Assembly (NCBI GenBank): GCA_007117255.1
Contig: SKGU01000011.1
Location: 1 to 34,274, forward strand
From: Natronohydrobacter sp.
GTDB taxonomy: Bacteria; Pseudomonadota; Alphaproteobacteria; Rhodobacterales; Rhodobacteraceae
Length of the DNA stretch: 34,274 bases
Reading direction: 5' to 3'
Shown: in pieces, positions 23,997 through 32,275 of the stretch
How the letters are laid out: each line of letters starts with the position of its first letter
Position numbering within the stretch: the stretch's first letter is position 1
The notes under the pieces: model-generated
Databases searched by the model: none
Seen by the model: only the letters and a program-made list of their open reading frames with translations
What the model was told of the DNA's origin: nothing
Position numbers and translations under genes: made by a program

Positions 23997-24733
23997 GGTC
24001 GCCGCCCCTGCCCATGGATCAGTGCTATGGTGAAATAGGGCATGCGGCCTTCTTCAGCCTCGCTCAGCCGCATGACCTGCTCGCCCGACTGGCTGGCATA
24101 TTGCACCAGCCATGTCTGACCTGCCCGCCCGGCTTGCACCAGCGCGCGGCGCAGTTTGGGCATATTGGTGCCGATCTTCATCACCACAACAGCATCCGAG
24201 CCTGAAATGCGCTGCACCAGTTCTTCTTCAGGCAAAGTCGCAGGCAGCACAGTCAGCACATCATCGCCCCATGTGATCGGCTGATCCGTCGCAGTCCAGG
24301 CCGCAGACATGCCGGTGATCGCAGGCACGACCCTGACCGGCACGCGACCTGTCAAGCGGCTGTGCAGATGCATGAAAGAGCCGTAGAAGAAAGGATCGCC
24401 CTCGCAGAGAACCACCACATCCGCACCGCTCCGGGCAAGCGCGGCCAAATGATCGCTGACGCGTTCGTAAAACGCGGAAAGCGTGGCGTTATAGGCCGGA
24501 TCGCTTACAGGGATTTCCGTCGTCACCGGGTATTCCATCGGGTATTCCACCACATCGACATGCAATCGTCCCTCAACGATCTGGCGCGCATGGCCCTTGC
24601 GTCCGGCCTTGCGGAAATAGGCAACATGGTTTGCGCTGCGCAACAGCCGGTCAGCACGCAGGGTCATCAGATCGGGATCGCCCGGCCCCAGCCCCACCCC
24701 CCAGATGGTGCCACAATTTACAGGCGCGTTCAT
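23993..24733 (-). CDS. cobI: Precorrin-2 C20-methyltransferase, CobI
   Basis: A 246-residue tetrapyrrole methylase that methylates C-20 of precorrin-2 to give precorrin-3A. It has GVGLGPGDPDLMTLRADRLL, then VAYFRKAGRKGHARQI, the EYPMEYPVTTEIP segment typical of C20-methyltransferases, VVLCEGDPFFYGSFMHL, and VPAITGMSAAW. The start at 24733 (MNAPVNCGTIWGVG) overlaps the cobH stop as ATGA (24730-24733). The frame is open further upstream inside cobH, but those codons are shadow. The end is ATGA-coupled to cobJ. Confidence 0.95.
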   Translation of the reverse strand: MNAPVNCGTIWGVGLGPGDPDLMTLRADRLLRSANHVAYFRKAGRKGHARQIVEGRLHVDVVEYPMEYPVTTEIPVSDPAYNATLSAFYERVSDHLAALARSGADVVVLCEGDPFFYGSFMHLHSRLTGRVPVRVVPAITGMSAAWTATDQPITWGDDVLTVLPATLPEEELVQRISGSDAVVVMKIGTNMPKLRRALVQAGRAGQTWLVQYASQSGEQVMRLSEAEEGRMPYFTIALIHGQGRRP

Positions 24734-25359
24734 TCGGCGGCACTCGCGATGGCATTGACGGCGGCAACCGTGACCGCACTGCCGCCCAGACGGCCGCGCA
24801 CAATCACGCAGGGCGCGGGCTGGTCGGCCCAGAGTGCCGCTTTGGATTCCGCCGCACCAATGAAACCCACAGGGCAACCGATGATCGCCGCTGGACGCGG
24901 GCAGTTCGGGTCCTGCAGCATGTTCAGCAAGTGAAAAAGCGCTGTAGGCGCATTTCCGATGGCAACGACCGCACCGGCAAGATGCGGTCGCCACAACTCC
25001 AGCGCCGCAGCCGAACGCGTGGTCTGCATCTGTGCGGCAAGTGCGGGTGTCTCGGGCGCGTTCAGCGTGCAGATCACGGCATTATCGGCAGGCAGGCGCT
25101 TGCGCGTGATCCCCTCCGACACCATACGCGCGTCACACAGGATCGGGGCACCCAAGCGCAAAGCCGCTTCTGCTGCCACCACCATGCCGGGCGAGAAATG
25201 AACATGCGCTTCCAGACCCACCAGACCGGCGGCATGGATCATACGCACTGTGACGCGCTCTTCTTCGGGGGTGAAGCGCGCGAGATCGGCCTCGGCGCGG
25301 ATCGTCGCGAAGCTGTCGCGATAAATGGCAGCGCCATCAGTCTCATAAACATAGGGCAT
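24730..25359 (-). CDS. cobH: Precorrin-8X methylmutase, CobH
   Basis: A 209-residue enzyme that moves the methyl group from C-11 to C-12 of precorrin-8X, giving hydrogenobyrinic acid. The probable catalytic His42 is in MIHAAGLVG; other family segments are CDARMVSEGITRKRLP, AIGNAPTALFHLL and IIGCPVGFIGAAESK. The gene starts three bases after the cobG stop. Its stop overlaps the cobI start as ATGA. Length and motifs are normal. Confidence 0.96.
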   Translation of the reverse strand: MPYVYETDGAAIYRDSFATIRAEADLARFTPEEERVTVRMIHAAGLVGLEAHVHFSPGMVVAAEAALRLGAPILCDARMVSEGITRKRLPADNAVICTLNAPETPALAAQMQTTRSAAALELWRPHLAGAVVAIGNAPTALFHLLNMLQDPNCPRPAAIIGCPVGFIGAAESKAALWADQPAPCVIVRGRLGGSAVTVAAVNAIASAAE

Positions 25360-25362
25360 GGA

Positions 25363-26499
25363 TCAGCGCCTTATCACAAGTGAAATTGTTTCCGGGACAA
25401 GGCCAGTCAGCGCGGGCTTGTCCCATGGCGCGCCGTCCCGGACAATATCGAAGCACCCAGCGCGCCCCACAAGTGTCAGCACCTCTGGGCCAGGATGCGC
25501 GCAGCCCTTGGAACAGCCAGAGACATGCAGCCCACCCCCTACCAGCGGCGCGAGCTTTGCAGCCAGTACGCGAGTTTCAACAGTGGCCTGCGCACAGCCC
25601 GGTGCGCCCGTGCAGGCGCGGACATTCAGGCGCGGGTCGCGCGGATCGATGATCGCATCGAGCGAAAGGTCGGGCGCTGGACCATCCAGCGCAATCATTC
25701 GCCACGGGGTTGTCAGAAGCGCTCTTTGAGTGTGAGCCAGTGCGCGCAGATCGCGGGCGGCAAGCTGGCCAAACGCGCCTGCGACCAAAGTGAGGGGGCC
25801 ATGCGCGCCGGGCGTCATTGCAGGCGCTTCAGTCATGGGTTGCTCTGTGCCCTGAAACCGCACGGGCAAGAGCGTGCTGGTCAGATGACGTCTTAGCCGC
25901 CCACGCCCATCTGGCCCCACACCGCCAGAGGTGAGGAACCAGCGCGCCAGATCCAGCGCCAGCGGGACCGCCTGTTCCCGCGCCACGGCCAGGCCCAAGT
26001 CCTGCCCATCGGCGCGCAGGATCAGACCACTTTCCGCCCCTTCCAGCCGGATATCCCCGCTAATCCGGGCCAATCGCCGTTCAGGCCCCATGTCGAGCAC
26101 GAAGCCGAACTTGCCCGGCAGGGATAGGAATTCTGCGGCGCGCAGCCCCTCAATCAGCGCCGCAGTGAGATCAGAGTCCTGCGCATGACGGAAAGGATCA
26201 AGGATCACATTGCGCCGCGCCTCAAACACCGGATCTTCATCCAGCAGCCCAAGCGCCCCCAGCCCCGCCACCATCGCTGCATGATCCGAGACACCCCGGA
26301 TTTGCAGATTGGCGCGGCTGGTCAGTTCCAGAAACCCGGTCCCGAAGGTTTCGGCCAGATCGGCCAGCCCCAGCGCCTGCACAGGCGTCAGCCGCCCCAA
26401 GGGTGGGCGCACACGCACAACCAGACCGTCTGCGGCCATCATGGGACGATACGCACCGGGACACCATCCCTTGATCTCTGGGCGCGCGGCCTCAGTCAT
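25363..26499 (-). CDS. cobG: Precorrin-3B synthase, CobG
   Basis: A 378-residue iron-sulfur monooxygenase of the nitrite/sulfite reductase fold. It uses oxygen to hydroxylate precorrin-3A to precorrin-3B, and so marks the aerobic route. The [4Fe-4S]/siroheme-type cysteine pattern is intact: Cys296 and Cys302 in CTGAPGCAQA, then Cys329 and Cys333 in SGCSKGCAHPG. The N-terminal ferredoxin-like half shows GLVVRVRPPLGRLTPVQ and LELTSRANLQIRGV. The start at 26499 overlaps the cobN stop by eight bases (26492-26499). Some photosynthetic relatives use CobZ in place of CobG; here CobG is present and appears functional. Confidence 0.93.
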   Translation of the reverse strand: MTEAARPEIKGWCPGAYRPMMAADGLVVRVRPPLGRLTPVQALGLADLAETFGTGFLELTSRANLQIRGVSDHAAMVAGLGALGLLDEDPVFEARRNVILDPFRHAQDSDLTAALIEGLRAAEFLSLPGKFGFVLDMGPERRLARISGDIRLEGAESGLILRADGQDLGLAVAREQAVPLALDLARWFLTSGGVGPDGRGRLRRHLTSTLLPVRFQGTEQPMTEAPAMTPGAHGPLTLVAGAFGQLAARDLRALAHTQRALLTTPWRMIALDGPAPDLSLDAIIDPRDPRLNVRACTGAPGCAQATVETRVLAAKLAPLVGGGLHVSGCSKGCAHPGPEVLTLVGRAGCFDIVRDGAPWDKPALTGLVPETISLVIRR

Positions 26500-29400
26500 A
26501 TGTCCCCTCCAACGCTGCGCGGATCGAATTACGGCGGGTCTGCCAGAGCCCTGCAGCGTCAAGTTCGGCGAAACGCGCGCGCATGGCGGCCAGCGCCTGT
26601 GGATTGGCCTTTTGCAGAAACTCCACCACCGTATCATCACCCAGGGTGGCGGCGTGGAACTGGTCGAACAGATGCGGGCCAACCACCCCTGCCAGATGCG
26701 CAAACGCGGCCATGTTTTCGAGCGTCACTGCGATTTCCGCCGCCCCCCGGAAGCCGTGACGCTGCATCCCCATAATCCAGTCCGGATGGGCCGCACGCGC
26801 CAGCACCACCCGCGCAACCTCCTCGGACAGAGCGCGAGCGCGCGGGCGGGCCGGGTCAGTATTGTCCAGATGGTATAGCGCTGCCTGCCCGCCGGTCAGG
26901 GCCTGCGCTGCCGCAAAGCCTGCCTCGTGGCTGGCATAATCCTCGGCCAGCAACAGGTCAGTTTCGGGCAGATCCTGCCCATGCACAAACGCCCCGGCAC
27001 CCGCCACCCGCGCGCGCAAACCATCCATGTCCCGCGCAGCCTTGTCGCCATCGAGCGCCCATTCCGATGCTGCAAGCCATGCTGCGCCAGCCTGCGCGCG
27101 GGCATCGTCAGAATACTCGGTCAGAAGTGGTCCCATCCCCAGCCCGAATTGCCCCGGTGCAGGGCCGTATACCCGCGCGCCGGGGGCTGTGACATAGGGG
27201 TTCATATCCGCCGCTTCATCCCGCGCAGCCAAAGTGCGCACGACCTGCTGAAACAATGCCGAAAGTGTCGGAAACACATCGCGGAACAGACCAGAAACGC
27301 GCAGGGTCACATCTATGCGCGGATGCGCCATTTCGGCCAGCGGTACGATCTCGATACCCGATACCCGCTCTGATCCTTCATCCCAGACCGGTCGCGCCCC
27401 GATCAGTGCAAGCGCCATGGCGAAATCCTCTCCCGCGGTGCGCATCGTGGCCGAACCCCACAAATCGACCACCATACCGCGTGGCCAGTCTCCGTGATCC
27501 TGCAAATGCCGCCGGATCAACTCAGCAGCCAATCGTTCACCTTGGGCATAGGCCGCACGCGTGGGCACTGAACGCGGGTCCGTGGTGAACAGGTTGCGCC
27601 CCGTCGGCAGGACGTCCGTTCGGCCCCGATAAGGTGAGCCGGACGGCCCCGGCGCGATCCAGCACCCATTCAGTGCATCCACGAGCGCATGCGCTTCGCT
27701 TTGAACGGCAGGCACAGCGTCGAAACTCGTCTGTGCCTGCGGCGCGCGGCCCCAGATATGCAGCCCGTCGCCGAACTGGCTTTCCTTAACATCGCAAACG
27801 AAGCGATCAATCCTGGTAATCGCCTCGCTCACGCAAGCCTCTGCTGCAATGCCCAGATCAGACTCGACGCCAAGCGCGCGCGCTTCCTCCCGGATATCCC
27901 CCATCAGCCGATCCCTGCGGCGCGGGTCAAGGCCATCGGCGTTCGAGAACTCGTCGAGTAGCGCCTCCAGTCGGACGAAACGCTGCGGCGTGCCAGAGGC
28001 GCGCAATGGGGGCGGGATGTGACCCAAAGTGACCGCGCCGATACGGCGCTTGGCCTGCGCGGCCTCGCCCGGATCATTCACGATGAACGGATAGATCACC
28101 GGCAGCGCGCCAACCAGCGCTTCAGGCCAACAAGCATCTGAAAGCGCAACCGACTTGCCGGGCAGCCATTCCAGCGTCCCATGCGCGCCGATATGGATCA
28201 ACGCATCAGCCTGTTTGCGCAGCCAAAGATAGAAGGCGACGTAAGCATGGCGCGGAGTGCGGCTCAGGTCATGATAATCGTCATCGCGTGCCGCGCGCGT
28301 GCCGCGTTCTGGCTGCAGCGCGATCACTGCGCGCTCAGAGCGCAACGCCGTGAAGGCAAAGCCCCCCTCACAGGCCAGCGGGTCATCTTCCGGTGCGCCC
28401 CATGTTTGCGCCAGCGCCGCTTGCAATTCGGGCGCGAGCGTCTGCAGCGCGGTCTTGTAGGCTGCCAAAGGCCATGTGATCCGCGCCGTTCCAAAGGCTT
28501 CGGCCAGTGGCGGTGTCTCTGCGGTGTCATGCCCTGCCGCCTTCAAGTCCGCGAGTATGGCCTCCATCGAGGCCAGCGGGTCCAGACCCACGGCATGCGC
28601 CATGTTCCAGGGCCGCCCCGGATAGGTCGAGAGCACGAATGCCAGCCTGCGTTGCGCAGGCGCTGTTCTGGCCAGATCATGCCAACCTTTGACCCGCGCT
28701 ACAGCCGCGCGGATACGGGTGCCATCGGGGGCATGGGCATAGCGGGCAAATTCCAGCACCGGGTCTTGAACCTGCGGGTCTTTGAAGGACACGGCCCCTG
28801 CGAAAATCCGCCCGTCCACTTCGGGCAGCACCACATGCATTGCCAGATCCGCCGGTGACAGTCCGCGCTCCGATCCCTTCCACGCGGCGCAAGTCGCGGT
28901 CGAAAGCGCGACCTGAAACACCGGCACGCCTGCCGCATCGAGCGGCGAACCCGCACCGCCCCCACGGCCCGAAAACGAGGTCGCGTTGAGGATGGCCACA
29001 GGCTGCAAATGCGCCACTTGACGTGCCATCCATCCGCGCGCATCGGGCGCTTTCAACGAGGGCACGAACAGTCCGAGTGCGGCAAAGCCCTGCGCCTCCA
29101 GCTCGGCGCAAAGCGCCTTGATCGCGGCCAGATCGGCGGCCACCAACCAAGAGCGATAGAACACCACCAACACGCGCGGACGCATATCCGTTCCAAGGAT
29201 CAGCGGACAGGCCACACCCTCTGCCGCGGTCCATGCACCCACCTCTGGCAGGGCTTTCGCGCCCCGCACAGGCCCTGCATAGAGCCCGGCGGCAAGGGAA
29301 AGCTGCGCCAGGGCGGCTTGCGCGGCCACCTCACCCCCGGCATCGCAGAGCCTCAAAAGTCGTTGCAAGGTCGAGCTTGGCAGCGTCGAGACCGCATCAA

Positions 29401-29770
29401 GCTGAGGATCAGGCCGCCCATCTGCCGGCAACACCGCCAATGCAATCCCCTTGGCGCGTGCAAGACGTTCCACCTGCTGCAGCCCGTAAGCCCAATAGGG
29501 CACCCCACCGATCAGCCGGATCAGGATACCGCGCGCACCTGCAAGCGTCTGCTCCAGATATGTATCCACTGAAAGCGGATGGCGCAGTGCCGCCAGATTG
29601 GCCAAACGCAGCGCGGGCAAGCTGCCTGCTGCCCGGTGCCAGCCTGCCGCAAACGCCCCCAGATCGCTGTCAGAGAAGGACAGCACCACCAGATCTGCTG
29701 GCGATTGCCCCAGATCCGTCGGTGTATCGGTCTCTTCCAGGCCATGGCTTTCGCGGAAGATCACATGCAT
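26492..29770 (-). CDS. cobN: Cobaltochelatase subunit CobN
   Basis: A 1092-residue large subunit of the ATP-dependent cobaltochelatase, which inserts Co2+ into hydrogenobyrinic acid a,c-diamide. The family is shown by long conserved stretches, for example ALIHIGAHGTLEWLPGK, LPVIYPFIVNDPGEAAQAKR, IGHIPPPLR-like TLGHIPPPLRASG, WGSATMRTAGEDFAMAL and MGMQRHGFRGAAEIA. Within the usual range for alphaproteobacterial CobN, it appears full length. The start is placed at 29770 (MHVIFRESHG), nine bases after the cobW stop. CobS and CobT, the AAA+ partners needed for activity, are not encoded in this window. The protein acts in the cytoplasm. Confidence 0.96.
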   Translation of the reverse strand: MHVIFRESHGLEETDTPTDLGQSPADLVVLSFSDSDLGAFAAGWHRAAGSLPALRLANLAALRHPLSVDTYLEQTLAGARGILIRLIGGVPYWAYGLQQVERLARAKGIALAVLPADGRPDPQLDAVSTLPSSTLQRLLRLCDAGGEVAAQAALAQLSLAAGLYAGPVRGAKALPEVGAWTAAEGVACPLILGTDMRPRVLVVFYRSWLVAADLAAIKALCAELEAQGFAALGLFVPSLKAPDARGWMARQVAHLQPVAILNATSFSGRGGGAGSPLDAAGVPVFQVALSTATCAAWKGSERGLSPADLAMHVVLPEVDGRIFAGAVSFKDPQVQDPVLEFARYAHAPDGTRIRAAVARVKGWHDLARTAPAQRRLAFVLSTYPGRPWNMAHAVGLDPLASMEAILADLKAAGHDTAETPPLAEAFGTARITWPLAAYKTALQTLAPELQAALAQTWGAPEDDPLACEGGFAFTALRSERAVIALQPERGTRAARDDDYHDLSRTPRHAYVAFYLWLRKQADALIHIGAHGTLEWLPGKSVALSDACWPEALVGALPVIYPFIVNDPGEAAQAKRRIGAVTLGHIPPPLRASGTPQRFVRLEALLDEFSNADGLDPRRRDRLMGDIREEARALGVESDLGIAAEACVSEAITRIDRFVCDVKESQFGDGLHIWGRAPQAQTSFDAVPAVQSEAHALVDALNGCWIAPGPSGSPYRGRTDVLPTGRNLFTTDPRSVPTRAAYAQGERLAAELIRRHLQDHGDWPRGMVVDLWGSATMRTAGEDFAMALALIGARPVWDEGSERVSGIEIVPLAEMAHPRIDVTLRVSGLFRDVFPTLSALFQQVVRTLAARDEAADMNPYVTAPGARVYGPAPGQFGLGMGPLLTEYSDDARAQAGAAWLAASEWALDGDKAARDMDGLRARVAGAGAFVHGQDLPETDLLLAEDYASHEAGFAAAQALTGGQAALYHLDNTDPARPRARALSEEVARVVLARAAHPDWIMGMQRHGFRGAAEIAVTLENMAAFAHLAGVVGPHLFDQFHAATLGDDTVVEFLQKANPQALAAMRARFAELDAAGLWQTRRNSIRAALEGTYD

Positions 29771-29779
29771 GGGCTGCGC

Positions 29780-30835
29780 CTATTTTGCCGGAGCGGCGTC
29801 GGGCAACAGGATTGCACGGATCGCGGCGATATCGACATCATCATGCTCGGCAATCACCACCAACCGCCCAGAGCGAACTTCATCCGGGCGCCACGGCCGG
29901 TCAAACTGGTGCCGCACCCGCGCGCCGACCGCCTGCACCAGCAGCCGCATGGGCTTGCCTGTAACAGCGGCATAGCCCTTCACCCGCAGGATGCGATGCT
30001 CATGCGCCAGACGCTCAATCCGGACTGCCAGCGCAGAAGGGTCGCTGACTTCCGGCAGATCAATTACAACGCTCTCGAAATCGTCGTGCTCATGGTCGTG
30101 ATGGCCGTCATGATGGCTCGGCCGCGCCGCCAGATCGTTTTCCGCTGCGGCTCCAAGCCCCAGAATCACGCGCGTATCCATCACACCTTCGGCAACCTCA
30201 ACCACAGGCAGCACACGCGGCGTCTGTGTTGCAATCACCGCCCGCGCCCTGGCAAGCCCTGCGGCCCCGGCCAGATCAGGCTTGGTCAGAAGCACCAGAT
30301 CGGCACAGGCAATCTGATCTTCGAACACTTCCGAGAGCGGCGTTTCATGGTCCAGACTGTCATCAGCAGCGCGCTGACGGTCCACCGCGGCCACATCGGG
30401 AGCGAACCGCCCCACTGCCACCGCTTCGGCATCCGCCAAAGCAATCACCCCATCAACGGTGATCTGCGAACGGATCGCTGGCCAGTCGAAAGCCTTCAAC
30501 AAAGGCTTTGGCAACGCAAGCCCCGACGTCTCGATCAGGATGTGATCGGGGCGCGGCTCCAGCTTCATCAATGCCTCGATCGTGGGAATGAAATCATCGG
30601 CGACTGTGCAACAGATGCAGCCATTGGCCAGCTCGACGATATTCTCTTCGGGGCAGTCGGGCAGAGCACAGCCTCGCAGGATTTCACCATCGACCCCAAC
30701 TTCGCCGAATTCATTCACAACGACCGCCAGACGCCGCCCGCCGGGATTGCGCAGCAGATGGCTGATCAACGTGGTCTTACCAGCCCCCAGAAAACCTGTA
30801 ATCACTGTAACGGGAAGCTTCTCAAGCGTGGTCAT
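29780..30835 (-). CDS. cobW: CobW-type GTPase, cobalt metallochaperone candidate
   Basis: A 351-residue G3E-family P-loop GTPase. The P-loop is GFLGAGKTT (14-22); the metal-binding CxCC motif is CICC (73-76) in ELANGCICCTV; the guanine-specificity TKPD sits in LVLLTKPDLAG. A histidine-rich loop (HHDGHHDHEHDD, near residue 248) could also bind metal. CobW proteins are thought to deliver Co2+ to CobN, and the adjacency here (nine bases) fits. The start at 30835 (MTTLEKLPVTVITG) overlaps the DUF1636 stop as ATGA (30832-30835). It lies under the riboswitch at 31395-31575. Confidence 0.95.
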   Translation of the reverse strand: MTTLEKLPVTVITGFLGAGKTTLISHLLRNPGGRRLAVVVNEFGEVGVDGEILRGCALPDCPEENIVELANGCICCTVADDFIPTIEALMKLEPRPDHILIETSGLALPKPLLKAFDWPAIRSQITVDGVIALADAEAVAVGRFAPDVAAVDRQRAADDSLDHETPLSEVFEDQIACADLVLLTKPDLAGAAGLARARAVIATQTPRVLPVVEVAEGVMDTRVILGLGAAAENDLAARPSHHDGHHDHEHDDFESVVIDLPEVSDPSALAVRIERLAHEHRILRVKGYAAVTGKPMRLLVQAVGARVRHQFDRPWRPDEVRSGRLVVIAEHDDVDIAAIRAILLPDAAPAK

Positions 30836-31206
30836 TTGGAAAATCCTTCGATTGGGGGAATGCGTGCGATGCAATTCTTGCGGAAATGCTCAGGCCGTTC
30901 GCGCCAGGGCACAATCCCATCACAGGACGCCACATATTTTTGCACGCCGTCAAAAATCTCATCAAGATCGCCGTCAGCGGAAATCCGGCCATAGATATAC
31001 GTCCAGCGCATGCCTCCGCGCAGGGCAATCGTGCAGCCTTGCGAACAATTCGAGAGGCATTCCACCTCGCAGATCCGCACGCTTTCAGGTGCAAGAGCGC
31101 GCAAACGGCGCGCCAGCACGGCTCCGGGGCGTTCGGGGGGCTCTTGCTTGCAGCCCATGGCCCGGCAGCGCGTGCAGACCAACAGTTCAATCTGCGCCTC
31201 GCTCAT
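30832..31206 (-). CDS. DUF1636 cysteine-rich protein
   Basis: A 124-residue protein of the DUF1636 family, described as predicted metal-binding. The cysteines lie in two clusters: C11, C14 and C19 in LLVCTRCRAMGCK, and C46, C50, C54 and C58 in CEVECLSNCSQGC. The C-terminal part is the family signature WTYIYGRIS and DGIVPWRERPEHFRKNC. The layout resembles a thioredoxin-like [2Fe-2S] ferredoxin, so a cluster or metal ion is plausible. It is ATGA-coupled to cobW, and a role in cobalt handling is inferred. The start at 31206 is preferred; a TTG at 31224 is an alternative. The gene overlaps a 24-codon frame upstream as ATGA. Confidence 0.88.
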   Translation of the reverse strand: MSEAQIELLVCTRCRAMGCKQEPPERPGAVLARRLRALAPESVRICEVECLSNCSQGCTIALRGGMRWTYIYGRISADGDLDEIFDGVQKYVASCDGIVPWRERPEHFRKNCIARIPPIEGFSK

Positions 31207-31277
31207 GGCGCACCCGTTGCGCAAACAGCAATATGCAACAGAAAATAGAGCTCAGAATATGGCATGGTGACACACAT
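31203..31277 (-). CDS. Possible 24-residue leader peptide coupled to DUF1636
   Basis: From ATG 31277, the frame MCVTMPYSELYFLLHIAVCA then TGAP ends in a TGA that overlaps the DUF1636 ATG as ATGA (31203-31206). A second ATG is at 31265. GGAG lies two to three bases before the first ATG and about fourteen before the second. The DUF1636 start itself has no visible ribosome binding site, so translational coupling from this small frame would explain its expression. The peptide has a hydrophobic middle. Existence rests on position and overlap only. Confidence 0.4.
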   Translation of the reverse strand: MCVTMPYSELYFLLHIAVCATGAP

Positions 31278-31283
31278 CTCTCC

Positions 31284-31300
31284 GGCAGCCTCCCGCTGCC
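31284..31300 (-). promoter_or_regulatory. Hairpin next to the ribosome binding site, likely riboswitch expression platform
   Basis: GGCAGC, a five-base loop and GCTGCC form a perfect six-bp hairpin about 100 bases after the riboswitch aptamer. On the minus strand it is followed at once by GGAGAG and an ATG (31277). A hairpin abutting the ribosome binding site is what a translation-controlling B12 riboswitch would need. There is no U-tract, so it is not an intrinsic terminator. Confidence 0.4.
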
Positions 31301-31394
31301 ATAAGTGAAGGGCACCTGCCGTGGATCCGCATTGCGCGGTCGTCCTCCAGCAACAGATCACCCCGTCTGCAGTGGCCCGCACAGGCGGGCAGCG

Positions 31395-31575
31395 AGTGCT
31401 GGCAGGTCTCCCGGCTTGCGGATGTTGAGGTTTCCCTCAGCGGTCGTCCCGCCTTCCCGACCTGTATAGGCCAGTGGCATTGGGCGACCTCTCCGGTCAC
31501 GGTCGCGGGGGCGGCTGCGTTCGGGTTGACATTTCAACCTCGCGCATTCCCTTTTCACCTGCTAGGCAGGCACCA
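31395..31575 (-). promoter_or_regulatory. Cobalamin (AdoCbl) riboswitch upstream of the cob operon
   Basis: Read on the minus strand, the elements run GCAGGTGAAAAGGGAA (near 31563), then GCAGCCGCCCCCGCGACCGT, then GAGACCTGCC within the B12 box (31399-31421, CGCAAGCCGGGAGACCTGCC). This is the second aptamer of the window and points towards DUF1636, cobW and cobN. High B12 should reduce synthesis of the whole operon. It begins about 50 bases from the divergent cobO start, so the promoters of the two units are very close or overlapping. Ends are approximate. Confidence 0.93.
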
Positions 31576-31622
31576 GCCCCTCTTCTTGGCCATATGGATA
31601 TGCGACTGTCAAGGAAAAGCAG

Positions 31623-32231
31623 ATGGATGACACCACCCGCCGCCACAACGAAAAAATGAAGCGCATCAAAGCCGCACGCGATGAGATGATGAAGTCCAAG
31701 ACCGAAGAAAAAGGTCTGATCATGGTCCATACCGGCGCGGGCAAGGGCAAATCTTCCTCCGGGATTGGCATGATCATGCGCTGCATTGCACATGAGATGC
31801 CCTGCGCTGTGGTCCAGTTCATCAAGGGCAACTGGCAGACTGGCGAAAAGACCTTCCTGCGCGAGCGTTTTGCCGAGGAATGCCGATTCTTCGTCTCAGG
31901 TGAAGGCTTCACTTGGGAAACCCAGGACCGCGAGCGCGATGTGGCCGCAGCACAGAATGGCTGGCGAATCGCGCAAGAGCAGATCCTCGACCCCGAAATC
32001 CGCTTCGTGCTGCTCGATGAGATCAACATCGCCCTGCGCTATGAGTATCTTGATATTGACGAAGTGGTGGAGTTCCTGCTGACCCGCAAACCGCCCATGA
32101 CCCATGTCTGCCTGACAGGCCGCAACGCCAAGCCCGAATTGATCGAAGCTGCGGATCTGGTGACAGAGATGACGCTGGTAAAACACCCCTTCCGAGACGG
32201 TATCAAGGCGCAACTGGGCGTCGAGTACTGA
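31623..32231 (+). CDS. cobO: Cob(I)yrinic acid a,c-diamide adenosyltransferase, CobO
   Basis: A 202-residue CobA/CobO-type ATP:corrinoid adenosyltransferase. It attaches the 5'-deoxyadenosyl group to cob(I)yrinic acid a,c-diamide. The P-loop is HTGAGKGKSSSGIG, followed by VVQFIKGNWQTGE, the FVLLDEINIALRY Walker B segment, and THVCLTGRNAKPELIEAADL. AAGGA (31611-31615) lies seven bases before the ATG. It is divergent from the riboswitch-controlled operon; no riboswitch precedes cobO itself. The next gene, cobQ, follows after a 266-base repeat-filled gap. Confidence 0.96.
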   Translation: MDDTTRRHNEKMKRIKAARDEMMKSKTEEKGLIMVHTGAGKGKSSSGIGMIMRCIAHEMPCAVVQFIKGNWQTGEKTFLRERFAEECRFFVSGEGFTWETQDRERDVAAAQNGWRIAQEQILDPEIRFVLLDEINIALRYEYLDIDEVVEFLLTRKPPMTHVCLTGRNAKPELIEAADLVTEMTLVKHPFRDGIKAQLGVEY

Positions 32232-32240
32232 GCGGTATAT

Positions 32241-32255
32241 GGGGGCGCTGCCCCC
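32241..32255 (+). terminator. GC-rich hairpin after cobO
   Basis: GGGGGC, a GCT loop and GCCCCC lie nine bases after the cobO stop. No U-tract follows, so termination is uncertain. The hairpin and the following GC-rich bases up to the GGGATATT sequence match a repeat type common at gene ends in Rhodobacterales, as far as I recall. Confidence 0.35.
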
Positions 32256-32275
32256 GCTCCCTGCGGTCGCCCCCC

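Noticed and set aside
31252..31500. An 82-codon minus-strand frame across the second riboswitch
   Set aside because: It lies over the conserved aptamer RNA and has no ribosome binding site or family motif.
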